DNA of 64,000 nucleotides. Source: Euonymus europaeus. Its lineage: Eukaryota > Streptophyta > Magnoliopsida > Celastrales > Celastraceae. The notes beneath the pieces were generated by a model that did no database searches, had not been told where the DNA came from, and saw only the letters and a list, made by a program, of their open reading frames with translations. This document shows positions 28,120 through 40,630 of the stretch, one piece after another. The position numbers were made by a program, and so were the translations under genes. Each line of letters begins with the position of its first letter. Within the stretch, counting starts at the first letter, position 1. The stretch lies in NCBI GenBank assembly GCA_963580455.1, contig OY756968.1, positions 16,027,996 through 16,091,995 of the forward strand. The letters are read 5' to 3'.

Positions 28120-31100
28120 GTATAAGCTTCCTAGATTATTCCGATGCCAAAACACCAAATTTCTATGACAAATGAACGAAACCGTTAAAAGCTCCTCCAT
28201 AGAGAGAGTTGAGCAACTTCGGACCATCAAAGTTGCTCGGTGTACACTTTTTATTGTTCTTCTATGTGAAATTTTATGAGTATATGCTTCCTATATTATT
28301 TGGATGCCAAAACACCGACTTTCTATGAAAAAAGAACAAAACCGTTGAAAGCGCCTCCATAGAGAGAGTTGAGCAACTTCAGACCATCAAAGTTGCTCGG
28401 TGTACACCTTTTACTGTTCTTCTATGTCAAATTTTTTAGGTATAAGCTTCCTTTATTATTTCGATGCCAAAAAAACAACTTTCTATCACAAATCTATAAA
28501 ACCGTCAAAAGTTCCTCCACAGAGAGAGTTGAGCAACTTCGGACCATCAAAGTTGCTAGGTATACACCTTTTATTGTTCTTCTATGTCAAATTTTTTGAG
28601 TATAAGCTTCCTTAATTATTTTGATGCTAAAACACCAACTTTCTATCACAAATCGATAAAACAACTAAAAGCTCCTCCACAGAGAGAGTTGGGCAACTTC
28701 GGACCATCAAAGATGCCCGGTGTACACCTTTTATTGTTCTTCTATGTCAATTTTTTTGAGTATAAGCTTCCTAGATTATTTTAATGCCAAAACACCAACT
28801 TTCTATGATAAATGGACAAAACCGTTAAAAGCTCCTCCATAGTGAGAGTTCAGCAAGTTCGGACCATCAAATTTGATCGGCGTACACTTTTCATTATTCT
28901 TGTATGTCAAATTTTACGAGTATAAGCTTTCTAGATTATTTCGATTACAAAACAACAATTTTCTATGACAAATCGACAAAACAAGTAAAAGCTCTTCCAT
29001 AGAGAGAGTTGAGTAACTTAGTACCATCAAAGTTGCTCGGTGTACACCTTTTATTGCTCTTCTATGTCAAATTTTTTGAATATAAGCTTCCTTGATTATT
29101 TCGATGCCAAAACAACAACTTTCTATCACAAATATAGAAAACCGTCAAAAGCTCTTCAACAGAGAGAGTTGAGCAACTTCGGACCATCAAAGTTGGTAGG
29201 TGTACACCTTTTATTGTTCTTCTATGTCAAATTTTTTGGGTATAAGCTTCCTTGATTATTTCGATGCAAAAACAACAACTTTCTATCATAAATCTACAAA
29301 ACCGTAAAAAGCTACTCCACAGAGAGAGTTGAACAACTTCGGACCATCAAAGTTGCTAGGTATACACCTTTTACTGTTCTTCTATGTCAAAGTTTTTGAG
29401 TAAAAGCTTTCATGATAATTTCAATGCTAAAACACCAACTTTCTATCACAAATCGACAAAACAACTAAAAGCTCCACCATAGAGAGAGTTGAGCAACTTC
29501 GGACAATAAAAGTTGCTCGGTGTATACCTTTTACTGTTCTTCTACGTCAAATTTTTTGTATATAAACTTCCTAGATTATTTCGATGCCAAAACACCAACT
29601 TTCTATGAAAAATGCACAAAACCGTTAAAAGCTGCTCCATAGAGAGAGTTGAGCAACTTCGGACCATGAAAGTTCCTCGGTGTACACCTTTTATTGTTCT
29701 TCTATGTCGAATTTTTCGAGTATAACCTTCCTAGATTATTTCGATGTCAAAACGCCAACTTTCTATGACAAATGCACAAAACCGTTAAAAGCTCATCCAT
29801 TGAGAGAGTTGCGCAAATACGAACAATGAAAGTTGCTCGGTGTCCACCTTTTATTGTTCTTCTATGTCAATTTTTTCGAGTATAGGCATCCTAGATTATT
29901 TCGATGTCAAAACACCAACTTTCTATGACAAATGGACAAAACCGTTTAAAGCTCCTCCATAGAGAGGGTTGAGCAACTTCGAATCCTCAAAGTTGCTCAG
30001 TGTACAATTTTTATTGTTCTTCTATGTGAAATTTTATAAGTATAAGCTTTCAAGATTATTTCGATGTCAAAACACCAGCTTTCTATGAAAAATGCACAAA
30101 ACCGTTTAAAGCTCATCCATTGTGAGAGTTGAGCAACTTCAGAACATCGAAGTTGCTCGGTGTACATCTTTTATCGTTCTTCTATGTCAAATTTTATGAG
30201 TATAAGCTTCCTAGATTATTTCGATGCAAAAACACCAACTTTTTATGACAAATGGACAAAACCGTTAACAGCTCCTCCATAGAGAGAGTTGAGCAACTTT
30301 GGACTGTCAAAGTTGCTAGGTAGACACTTTTTATTGTTCTTCTATGTCAAATTTTACGAGTATAAGCTTCCTAGATTATTCCGATGCCAAAACACCAACT
30401 TTCTATGACAAATGAACGAAACCGTTAAAAGCTCCTCTATAGAGAGAGTTGAGCAACTTCGGACCATCAAAGTTACTCGGTGTACACTTTTTATTGTTCT
30501 TCTATGTGAAATTTTATGAGTATATGCTTCCTATATTATTTGGATGCCAAAACACCAACTTTCTATGAAAAAATAACAAAACCGTTGAAAGCTCCTCCAT
30601 AGAGAGAGTTGAGCAACTTCAGACCATCAAAGTTGCTCGGTGTACACCTTTTACTGTTCTTCTATGTCAAATTTTTTAGGTATAAGCTTCCTTTATTATT
30701 TCGATGCCAAAACAACAACTTTCTATCACAAATCTATAAAACCGTCAAAAGCTCCTCCACAGAGAGAGTTGAGCAACTTCGGACCATCAAAGTTGCTAGG
30801 TATACACCTTTTATTGTTCTTCTATGTCAAATTTTTTGAGTATAAGCTTTCTTAATTATTTTGATGCTAAAACACCAACTTTCTATCACAAATCGATAAA
30901 ACAACTAAAAGCTCCTCCACAGAGAGAGTTGGGCAACTTCGGACCATCAAAGATGCCCGGTGTACACCTTTTATTGTTCTTCTATGTCAAATGTTTTGAG
31001 TATATGCTTCCTAGATTATTTTAATGCCAAAACACCAACTTTCTATGATAAATGGACAAAACCGTTAAAAGCTCCTCCATAGTGAGAGTTCAGCAAGTTC

Positions 31101-31495
31101 GGACCATCAAATTTGATCGGCGTACACTTTTCATTATTCTTCTATGTCGAATTTTTTGAGTATAATCTTTCTAGATTATTTCGATTACAAAACACCAACT
31201 TTTTATGACAAATCGACAAAACAAGTAAAAGCTCTTCCATATAGAGAGTTGAGTAACTTAGTACCATCAAAGTTGCTCTGTGTACACCTTTTATTGCTCT
31301 TCTATGTCAAATTTTTTGAGTATAAGCTTCCTTGATTATTTCGATGCCAAAACAACAACTTTCTATCACAAATATAGAAAACCGTCAAAAGCTCCTCAAC
31401 AGAGAGAGTTGAGCAACTTCGGACCATCAAAGTTGGTAGGTGTACACCTTTTATTGTTCTTCTATGTCAAACTTTTTAGGTATAATCTTCCTTGA
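28120..31495. repeat. Higher-order repeat with 2,240-bp offset (14 monomers)
   Basis: 28120-29255 and 30360-31495 match at an offset of 2240. They share the TTAGGTATAAGCTTCC monomer (about 28436 and 30676) and the GGACCATCAAAGATGCCCGG monomer (28701 and 30941). A further partial copy lies at about 32240-32610, offset 1598 from the second copy. A 28479-type AAAAAAACAAC variant is shared by the first and third copies but not the second. Confidence 0.8.
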
Positions 31496-33845
31496 TTATT
31501 TTGATGCCAAAACACCAACTTTCTATCACAAATCGACAAACAATCAAAAGCTCCTCCACTAGGAGAGTTGGGTAACTTCGGAGCGTAAAAGTTGCTCGGT
31601 GTACAGTTTTTATTGTTCTTCAATGAAAAAATTTACGAGTATAAGCTTCCTAGATTATTTTGATGCCAAAACATCAACTTTCTATGACAAATGGACAAAA
31701 CCGTTAAAAGCTCCTCTATAGAGAGAGTTGAGCAACTTCGGACCATGAAAGTTGCTCGGTGTACACATTTTATTGTTCTTCTATGTGAAATTTTATGAGT
31801 ATAAGCTTCCTAGATTATTTCGATGCCAAAACATCAACTTTCTATGAAAAATGCACGAAACCGTTAAAAGCTCCTCCATAGAGAGAGTTGAGCAACTTCG
31901 GACCATCAAAGTTGCTCGCTGTACACCTTTTATTGTTCTTCTATGTCAAATTTTCTGGGTATAAGCTTCCTTGATTATTTCGATGCTAAAACAACAACTT
32001 TCTATCATAAATCTACAAAACCGTAAAAAGCTCCTCCACAGAGAGAGTTGAGCAACTTCGGACCATCAAAGTTGCTAGGTATACACCTTTTACTGTTCTT
32101 CTATGTCAAATTTTTGAGTAAAAGCTTTCATGATAATTTCAATGCTAAAACACCAACTTTCTATCACAAATCGACAAAACAACTAAAAGCTCCACCATAG
32201 AGAGAGTTGAGCAACTTCAGACCATAAAAGTTGCTCGGTGTATACCTTTTACTGTTCTTCTATGTCAAATTTTTTAGGTATAAGCTTCCTTTATTATTTC
32301 GATGCCAAAAAAACAACTTTCTATCACAAATCTATAAAACCGTCAAAAGTTCCTCCACAGAGAGAGTTGAGCAACTTCGGACCATCAAAGTTGCTAGGTA
32401 TACACCTTTTATTGTTCTTCTATGTCAAATTTTTTGAGTATAAGCTTCCTTAATTATTTTGATGCTAAAACACCAACTTTCTATCACAAATCGATAAAAC
32501 AACTAAAAGCTCCTCCACAGAGAGAGTTGGGCAACTTCGGACCATCAAAGATGCCCGGTGTACACCTTTTATTGCTCTTCTATGTCAAATTTTTTGAGTA
32601 TAAGCTTCCTTGATTATTTCGATGCCAAAACACCAACTTTCTATCACAAATCGACAAACCATCAAAAGCTCCTCCACTAGGAGAGTTGGGCAACTTCGGA
32701 GCGTAAAAGTTGATCGGTGTACAGTTTTTATTGTTCTTCTATGTAAAATTTTACGAGTATAAGCTTCCTAGATTATTTTGATGCCAAAACACCAACTTTC
32801 TATCACAAATCGACAAACCATCAAAAGCTCCTCCACTAGGAGAGTTGGGCAACTTCGGAGCGTAAAAGTTGCTCGGTGTACAGTTTTTATTGTTCTTCTA
32901 TGTGAAATTTTATGAGTATAAGCTTCCTAGATTATTTCGATTACAAAACACCAACTTTCTATGAAAAATCGACAAAACAAGTAAAAGCTCTTCCATAGAG
33001 AGAGTTGAGTAACATAGTACCATCAAAGTTGCTCAGTGTACACCTTTTATTGCTCTTCTATGTCAATTTTTTTGAGTATAAGCTTCCTAGATTATTTTAA
33101 TGCCAAAACACCAACTTTCTATGATAAATGGACAAAACCGTTAAAAGCTCCTCCATAGTGAGAGTTCAGCAAGTTCGGACCATCAAATTTGATCGGCGTA
33201 CACTTTTCATTATTCTTGTATGTCAAATTTTACGAGTATAAGCTTTCTAGATTATTTCGATTACAAAACACCAACTTTCTATGACAAATCGACAAAACAA
33301 GTAAAAGCTCTTCCATAGAGAGAGTTGAGTAACTTAGTACCATCAAAGTTGCTCGGTGTACACCTTTTATTGCTCTTCTATGTCAAATTTTTTGAGTATA
33401 AGCTTCCTTGATTATTTCGATGCCAAAACAACAACTTTCTATCACAAATATAGAAAACCGTCAAAAGCTCTTCAACAGAGAGAGTTGAGCAACTTCGGAC
33501 CATCAAAGTTGGTAGGTGTACACCTTTTATTGTTCTTCTATGTCAAACTTTTTAAGTATAAGCTTCCTTGATTATTTTGATGTCAAAACACCAACTTTCT
33601 ATCACAAATCGACAAACCATCAAAAGCTCCTCCACTAGGAGAGTTGGGCAACTTCGGAGCATAAAAGTTGCTCGGTGTACAGTTTTTATTGTTCTTCTAT
33701 GTGAAATTTTATGAGTATAAGCTTCCTAGATTATTTCGATGCCAAAACACCAACTTTCTATGAAAAATGCACGAAACCGTTAAAAGCTCCTCCATAGAGA
33801 GAGTTGAGGAACTTCGGACCATCAAAGCTGCTCGGTGTACACCTT

Positions 33846-35840
33846 TTATTGTTCTTCTATGTCAAATTTTTTGGGTATAAGCTTCCTTGATTATTTCGAT
33901 GCAAAAACAACAACTTTCTATCATAAATCTACAAAACCGTAAAAAGCTCCTCCACAGAGAGAGTTGAGCAACTTCGGACCATCAAAGTTGCTAAGTATAC
34001 ACCTTTTACTGTTCTTCTATGTCAAATTTTTTGAGTAAAAGCTTTCATGATAATTTCAATGCTAAAACACCAACTTTCTATCACAAATCGACAAAACAAC
34101 TAAAAGCTCCACCATAGAGAGAGTTGAGCAACTTCGGACCATGAAAGTTGCCCGGTGTACACCTTTTACTATTCTTCTACGTCAAATTTTTTGTATATAA
34201 ACTTCCTAGATTATTTCGATGCCAAAACACCAACTTTCTATGAAAAATGCACAAAACCATTAAAAGCTCCTCCATAGAGAGAGTTCAGCAACTTCGGATC
34301 ATGAAAGTTCCTCAGTGTACACCTTTTATTGTTCTTCTATGTCGAATTTTTTGGGTATAAGCTTCCTAGATTATTTCGATGCCAAAACACCAATTTTCTA
34401 TGACAAATGGACAAAACCGTTAAAAGTACCTCCATGGAGAGAGTTGAGCAACTTCGGATCGTCAAAGTTGCTCGGTGTACACTTTTTATTGAAAGAAAAG
34501 TTAAATTTTATGAGTATAACGTTCCAAGGTTATTTCGATCCCAAAACACTAATTTTTATGAAAAATGCACAAAACAGTTAAAAGCTCCTTCATAGAGACA
34601 GTTGCGCAAATTCGAACAATTAAAGTTTCTCGGTGTACTCCTTTTATTGTTCTTCTATGTCAAATTTTTCGAATATAAGCTTCCTAGATTATTTCGATGC
34701 CAAAACACCAACTTTCTATGACAAATGCACAAAACCGTTAAAAGCTCATCCATTGAGAGAGTTGCGCAAATATGAACCATCAAAGTTGCTCGGTGTACAT
34801 CTTTTATTGTTCTTCTATGTCAAATTTTTCGAGTATAGGCATCCTAGATTATTTCGATGTCAAAACACCAACTTTCTATGACAAATGGACAAAAGCGTTT
34901 AAAGCTCCTCCATAGAGAGGGTTGAGCAACTTCGAATCCTCAAAGTTGCTCAGTGTACAATTTTTATTGTTCTTCTATGTAAAATTTTATGATTATAAGC
35001 TTCCATGATTATTTCGATGTCAAAACACCAGCTTTCTATGAAAAATGCACAAAACCGTTTAAAGCTCATCCATTGTGAGAGTTGAGCAACTTCAGAACAT
35101 CGAAGTTGCTCGGTGTACACCTTTTATCGTTCTTCTATGTCAAATTTTATGAGTATAAGCTTCCTAGATTATTTCGATGCGAAAACACCAACTTTTTATG
35201 ACAAATGGACAAAACCGTTAAAAGCTCCTCCATAGAGAGAGTTGAGCAACTTTGAACTGTCAAAGTTGCTAGGTAGACACTTTTTATTGTTCTTCTATGT
35301 CAAATTTTACGAGTATAAGCTTCCTAGATTATTCCGATGCCAAAACACCAACTTTCTATGACAAATGAACGAAACTATTAAAAGCTCCTCCATAGAGAGA
35401 GTTGAGCAACTTCAAACCATCAAAGTTGCTCGGTGTACACTTTTTATTGTTCTTCTATGTCAAATTTTACGAGTATAAGCTTCCTAGATTATTTCGATGC
35501 CAAAACGCCAATTTTTTATGACAAATAGAAATAAGCATTAAAAGCTCCTCCATAGAGAGAGTTGAGCAAATTCGAACCATCAAAGTCACTCAGTGTACAC
35601 TTTTTATTGTTCCTCTATGTCAATTTTTTTGAGTATAAGCTTCCTAGATTATTTCAATGCCAAAACACCAACTTTCTATGAGAAGTGGACTAAACCGTTA
35701 CAAGCTCCTCCATAGAGAGAGTTGAGTAACTTCGGACCATCAAAGTTGGTCGGTGTACACTTTTTATTGTTCTTCTATGTCAAATTTTTTGCGTATAAAC
35801 TCCCTAGATTATTTTGATGCCAAAACACCAACTTTCTATG
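33846..35840. repeat. Long-range duplicated satellite segment, partner at 13060-14900
   Basis: This is the second member of the pair described at 13060-14900, about 20.8 kb away in the same orientation. It holds the second of three GAAAGAAAAG-type monomers in the window (13702, 34488 and about 37178) and one extra monomer near 35160-35316 relative to its partner. Confidence 0.8.
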
Positions 35841-36840
35841 ACAAATGGAAAAAACCGTTAAAAGTTCCTCCATAGAAAGAGTTGAGCACCTTCGGGCCTT
35901 CAAAGTTGCTCTCTGTACACTTTTTATTGTTATTCTATGTGAAATCTTATGAGTATATGCTTCCCATATTATTTGGATGCCAAAACACCAACTTTCTATG
36001 AAAAAAGAACAAAACCGTTAAAAGCTCCTCCATAGAGAGAGTTGAGCAACTTCGGACCATCAAAGTTGCTCGGTGTACACCTTTTATTGTTCTTCTATGT
36101 AAATTTTTTTGGGTATAAGCTTCCTTTATTATTTCGATGCCAAAACAACAACTTTCTATCACAAATCTACAAAACCGTCAAAAGCTCTTCCACAGAGAGA
36201 GTTGAGCAACTTCGGACCATCAAAGTTGCTAGGTATACAACTTTTATTGTTCTTCTATGTCAAATTTTTTGAGTATAAGCTTCCTTGATTATTTTGACGC
36301 TAAAACACCAACTTTCTATCACAAATCGATAAAACAACTAAAAGCTCCTCCAGAGAGAGAGTTGGGCAACTTCGGACCATCAAAGTTGCCCGGTGTAGAC
36401 ATTTTATTGTTCTTCTATGTCAAATTTTTTGAGTATAAGCTTCCTAGATTATTTTAATACCAAAACACCAACTTTCTATGACAAATGGACAAAACCGTTA
36501 AAAGCTCCTCCATAGTGAGAGTTCAGCAAGTTCGGACCATCAAAGTTGATCGGCGTACACTTTTCATTATTCTTCTATGTCAAATTTTATGAGTATAAGC
36601 TTTCTAGATTATTTCGATTGCAAAACACCAACTTTCTATGACAAATCGACAAAACAAGTAAAACCTCTTCCATAGAGAGAGTTGAGCAACTTAGTACCAT
36701 CAAAGTTGCTCGGTGTACACCTTTTCTTGCTCTTCTATGTCAATTTTTTTGAGTATAAGCTTCCTTGATTATTTAGATGCCAAAACAACAACTTTATATC
36801 ACAAATATACAAAACCGTCAAAAGCTCCTCAACAGAGAGA

Positions 36841-36890
36841 GTTGAGCAACTTCACCTTTTATTGTTCTTCTATGTCAAACTTTTTAAGTA
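36841..36890. repeat. Truncated, fused satellite monomer
   Basis: After GTTGAGCAACTTC the sequence passes directly to ACCTTTTATTGTTC. About 27 bp that normally carry the second arm of the dyad (AAGTTGCTC) and the GTGTAC motif are missing, which breaks the 160-bp register locally. It marks a small internal deletion in one monomer. Confidence 0.8.
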
Positions 36891-37590
36891 TACGCTTCCT
36901 TGATTATTTCGATGCCAAAACACCAACTTTCTATCACAAATCGACAAACCGTCAAAAGCTCCTCCACTGGGTGAGTTGGGCAACTTCGGAGCGTAAAAGT
37001 TGGTCGGTTTACAGTTTTTATTGTTCTTCTATGTAAAATTTTACGAGTATAAGCTTCCTAGATTATTTCGATGCAAACACCAACTTTCTATGACAAATGG
37101 ACCAAACCGTTAAAAGTACCTCCATAGAGAGAGTTGAGCAACTTCGGACCGTTAAAGTTGCTCGGTGTACACTTTTTATTGAAAGAAAAGTCAAATTTTA
37201 TGAGTATAAGCTTCCTAGGTTATTTCGATCCCAAAACACTAACTTTTTATGAAAAATGCACAAAACCGTTAAAAGTTCCTTCATAGAGAGAGTTGCGCAA
37301 ATTCGAACCAATAAAGTTGCTCGGTGTACACCTTTTATTGTTCTTCTATGTTAAATTTTTCGAGTATAAGCTTCCTAGATTATTTCGATGCCAATACACC
37401 AACTTTCTATGACAAATGCACAAAACCGTTACAAGCTCCTCCGTAGAGAGAGTTGAGCAACTTCGGAACATCAAAGTTGCTTAGCGTACACTTTTTATTG
37501 TTCTTCTATGTCAAATTTTATGAGTATTAGCTTTCAAGATTATTTCGATGCCAAAACAACAGCTTTCTATGAAAAATGCACAAAACCGTT

Positions 37591-37595
37591 AAAAG
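37591..37595. repeat. Target-site duplication AAAAG, left copy
   Basis: The 5 bp just outside the left LTR end are AAAAG and match 48306-48310 just outside the right LTR end. Removing the element and one copy rebuilds a normal satellite junction (CCGTT, AAAAG, CTCATCC). A 5-bp duplication is the usual footprint of Ty1/copia integrase. Confidence 0.96.
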
Positions 37596-39979
37596 TGAAA
37601 TCACTAGGCTAACACAAGAGCGGGGGTGAATTGTGTTTTAAAAAAGTAAGTATAAACCCCAAGCACAAAACCACAACCTAAAAACTCACAAATGATTAAG
37701 GCAATGTCAAGAATGCAAATCTGCGCACTAATCGTGTAAATGCAATTTGACCTAGCAATTCAACTAGGAATGTAACGAAATTTGATATGCAATATTACAA
37801 CATGTCAATGAACACTATATCAAAAATTCAGCTCAAAATTCAAAGTCTAGATATATGAACAATTCACGGACAGATTGGTATTCTGGAAAATTAACAATCA
37901 AAAGTACACCTAGAATTCAATAATCACAAGTTGTTCAACCACAAGCAATATCCCAACAAGCAATGGCAGCAAGCAACACCCTAATATCAACTTCTAAGGC
38001 ACACAAATCACCAATAACACCAATAGAAAGATAATCACAAATAAGTCACTACAAGGCAGCAAGTCTAACACACAAACAAGCAAGGAAATCAAAATAGTGT
38101 GCACAAGGATATATAGTGGTTCGGTGCTCACACCTACATCCACTACCTAAGCCCTCAAGCTTAGGATTTCCCAATCCACTAAAGGATATATGTGGTTTTG
38201 CAAGTTCACCACAAACTTAGGGTTTCCAAGAACACCCCAAACTTGTACACCAACAAGGTTTGAAGCTAACCTTAAACTTTCACACACCTCTCAAAGGTAA
38301 TGCCCTCAAAAGGGACTTTTACAAGTATTTGGATTTTGGTTCTCTCAAGATTAGCTCTAGGCTATATATAGTTGGAGAACACTCAAATTCACAAGATGTT
38401 GCTCAAATGGGTTTGGATTCAAATGTGTAGCAAACACTCTTGTAATCTCACACAAAGCTCACACTAGATCAAGAATAGGTTTAGGTGAAGCTTTGTTGAA
38501 GAACTCTCAAGAACACACCAAGAGTACCCAAGGGTAGAAAGATTTTGGGGTGGTTCAAGGAGTTTTTGGATCTCTCTTTCAAATAGGAAGATGATGGCTT
38601 GAATGTATTCAAAGTGGTAGCAAGAGATCGCAAGGAAGAAGCTTGAATCAAGAAGATGAAGTTGAGAGCAAGTAAGCTTGAACACTTAGAAAAAAATCTG
38701 CAAATGCTTCTTCACCACACCTAGACGTTGCTGCCCCCTATTGTTCATTCCAAACAAAACACAATCTTAGCCATTGGATCAACACCACTTCAAATCTTGG
38801 CCTTTCATTTTCTATAAAATCTAGACCCTTCTTTAATTCAAATGAAATTGATCTCAGCCATTGAAGATCAAGCCGTTGGCATCATTTTGTCAAGAGTTGT
38901 CCTTTTGAGTTGCACCTTGTTTGGATCAATCAAATGAGTCTTCTTCATGAAGCAACTCTCTCTCAAGGAATGCCAAACAAGTCCATCTTAAATTCTGGAA
39001 AATATTATAACTTTATGTCATCTTGTCTCTCCCTTGTCTCTTCCTTGTCTCCATAGTGCAAGTGTTAGTCACACTACCAACCAAGTATTTCAAACTTGTA
39101 TTCCCTCTACTTTGTTGACTCCAAATCAAATAATAAAGCTTCTAGAAGTTCTTGAGTTAATTCTCCAGCAATAATAACACAAGGCACACGGCTGGAACCA
39201 TTTCTTGCACACAAAATGTCAACCTTGAACCAAGTAGGGTTGACCATGTCCAAACTTGTCTACATGAGCTTCAAATCATGATGCACAAATTTTCTCAATA
39301 GAATCAGCTTCATGATACTTCAAATAGGCTCATGATGATCAGTTGATTAAGCCTACAAAAAGAATAGATGACAAAACATCCCATTTTTGCTTGTAAGCTC
39401 AAAGAGCTTCAATGCTAGCACTTAGGTTAATCAACATGTTATAAGCTTAATAAAATTCAAGTAAGCACATGATAAATCATTTCATATATAACTGAATGTG
39501 CATACAAAATTTCACTTATAACTGAGGTCATTTGGTCATTCAATTTGATCATGCAAATCTCAACTAGCCCAGTTTAATGACTGCACAGGTGAATTTATTT
39601 CAACAGACAAATTGAACCTGATACACTTAAAATTGACCTGACACTATTTGACAATGAAAACTTTCAGAGTGTCTTAAATAATTTTCAGAACAAGAATCAA
39701 GTCAATCAGAGCTCATATGAATAAGTTATGACTGTTCAACCAACGTGTGCGCAGTGTGATGTTGTGACAGATTTTAGCATCGAAAAATAAGTCAATCCAG
39801 ATTCATTCAATTTATATCATACATGATCAAACATGATTCCAAAGATATATAATGAAGCTTAAATCAGTAGATATAATTCATTTCATGATTTATCCAAATT
39901 CATCCAAAGTTAAGCACAATCAAATAGTCCAATATGTATTTTTGCATCAAAACACAAATGTAGGACCTATGGTCCAACA
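37596..39979 (-). repeat. 3' LTR (2,384 bp)
   Basis: In element orientation it starts TGTTGGACC at 39979 and ends GTGATTTCA at 37596. It has the same length as the other LTR. Differences seen by eye are near 37611, 37624, 37637, 37756, 38823, 39068, 39587, 39616, 39660, 39784 and 39952-39958. A TATA box lies at 38362-38371, which puts the U3/R border near 38335 and leaves U3 at about 1.6 kb. A 73-codon frame at 38464-38685 is an LTR by-product. Confidence 0.96.
38362..38371 (-). promoter_or_regulatory. Probable TATA box of the 3' LTR
   Basis: The sequence CTATATATAG is palindromic and sits in an otherwise TATA-poor stretch of the LTR, followed in element orientation by CCTAGAGC. The identical site is in the other LTR at 46688-46697, exactly 8,326 bp away. 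Transcription would start about 30 bp downstream on the minus strand. Confidence 0.6.
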
Positions 39980-39980
39980 A

Positions 39981-39993
39981 TCTCCCCCTTTTT
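39981..39993 (-). promoter_or_regulatory. Polypurine tract at the 3' LTR
   Basis: On the minus strand the sequence reads AAAAAGGGGGAGA and lies one base before the 3' LTR start. This is the expected place and composition for the primer of plus-strand DNA synthesis. Confidence 0.85.
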
Positions 39994-39994
39994 G

Positions 39995-40630
39995 ATGATT
40001 ACAAAACTACATGATGTAAAAGAGCTATTTGATATCAATATAATTTGGATACCAAACCTCATGCATAAAGTGAGCAAAATTGTATCTCCATGTTGAAATC
40101 AAATGAAATTTTGAGATACATTTTCAGATTTTCAAAATCTTATTATGCTCCCCCTCACTTTAAGCTTCCTACTCTCCCTTAACATGGCAAGCTCACTCCC
40201 CCTTAAGTTGTGCAACTAATATGCATTTTTAATCAAATCATATGCACTTTTTCATCAATTATCTCTCCCCCTTTTTGTAAGAACTCAAAAAGGTGAGGAA
40301 ATAGGGGTAATGCAACTTCAAAAACAATGAATGGTTTAACTCAATGAAGTGCATCAACTAATGCTTCCTAAGCCATGTAAAAACATTGAATGCATAGCTT
40401 GAAAATCATTCAAAATACCAATTAAAAATCAAATATGTTTTCAAGCTCATATATGCTAGCAAGGAATACCAATAACATGGAAGCAATCATGGATCATCAT
40501 TTAAGCAAGGAATCGCATCAAACACATAAGAGTTTATTTGGGAACTCCCCCTACACATGTGCATCTCATTCAAATAAGTATATATAACCAATTGAGATGT
40601 GTCACATACAATTAAGTAAAGACCATGAGT
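39995..40630 (-). other. Noncoding stretch between pol and the 3' LTR, with repeated polypurine octamers
   Basis: No open frame of note lies here, and in particular no env-like ORF. The minus-strand octamer AGGGGGAG recurs near 40148, 40196, 40265 and 40545, in addition to the copy next to the LTR at 39982. These could serve as accessory polypurine tracts. Nothing else is recognised. Confidence 0.7.

Larger units (their letters stand above)
1..37595. repeat. Tandem satellite array, ~160-bp monomer (left block)
   Basis: The block is built from AT-rich monomers of about 160 bp. The landmark TTGAG(C/T)AACT recurs at 101, 261, 420 and 580 and so on to the end of the block, giving about 235 copies. 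Most monomers contain, in order, a HindIII site (AAGCTT) followed by CCTAGATTATTTCGATGCC, then ACCAACTTTCTATGACAAA, then CTCCTCCATAGAGAGAGTTG, then GAGCAACTT and AAGTTGCTC, then GGTGTACAC and TTTTTATTGTTCTTCTATG. Recurrent subtypes include one with CAAATTCGAACC and CGCTCAGTG, one with GTTCAGCAAG and GTTGATCGGCG, one with AAATGATCCTCC, one with CAACTAAAAGCTCCACC, and one with CCACTAGGAGAGTTGGG and GAGCGTAAAAG. A unit near nucleosome size suits a heterochromatic or centromere-type satellite, but location is not shown by the sequence. No genes are seen. Confidence 0.97.

Noticed and set aside
101..37036. Dozens of 60-111 codon frames with similar peptides (for example beginning MSNFGPSKLLGVHLLLFFY)
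   Set aside because: They are translations of the satellite. The monomer is about 160 bp, not a multiple of three, so each frame runs one to two monomers and then shifts. No ribosome or codon-use signal supports them.
38464..38685. 73-codon frame in the LTR, identical at 46790-47011
   Set aside because: It is duplicated only because the LTR is duplicated, shows no domain and lies near the expected transcript start of the LTR.
39995..40630. Env-like third ORF of a SIRE-type element
   Set aside because: All frames in this stretch are short and no membrane segments are seen.
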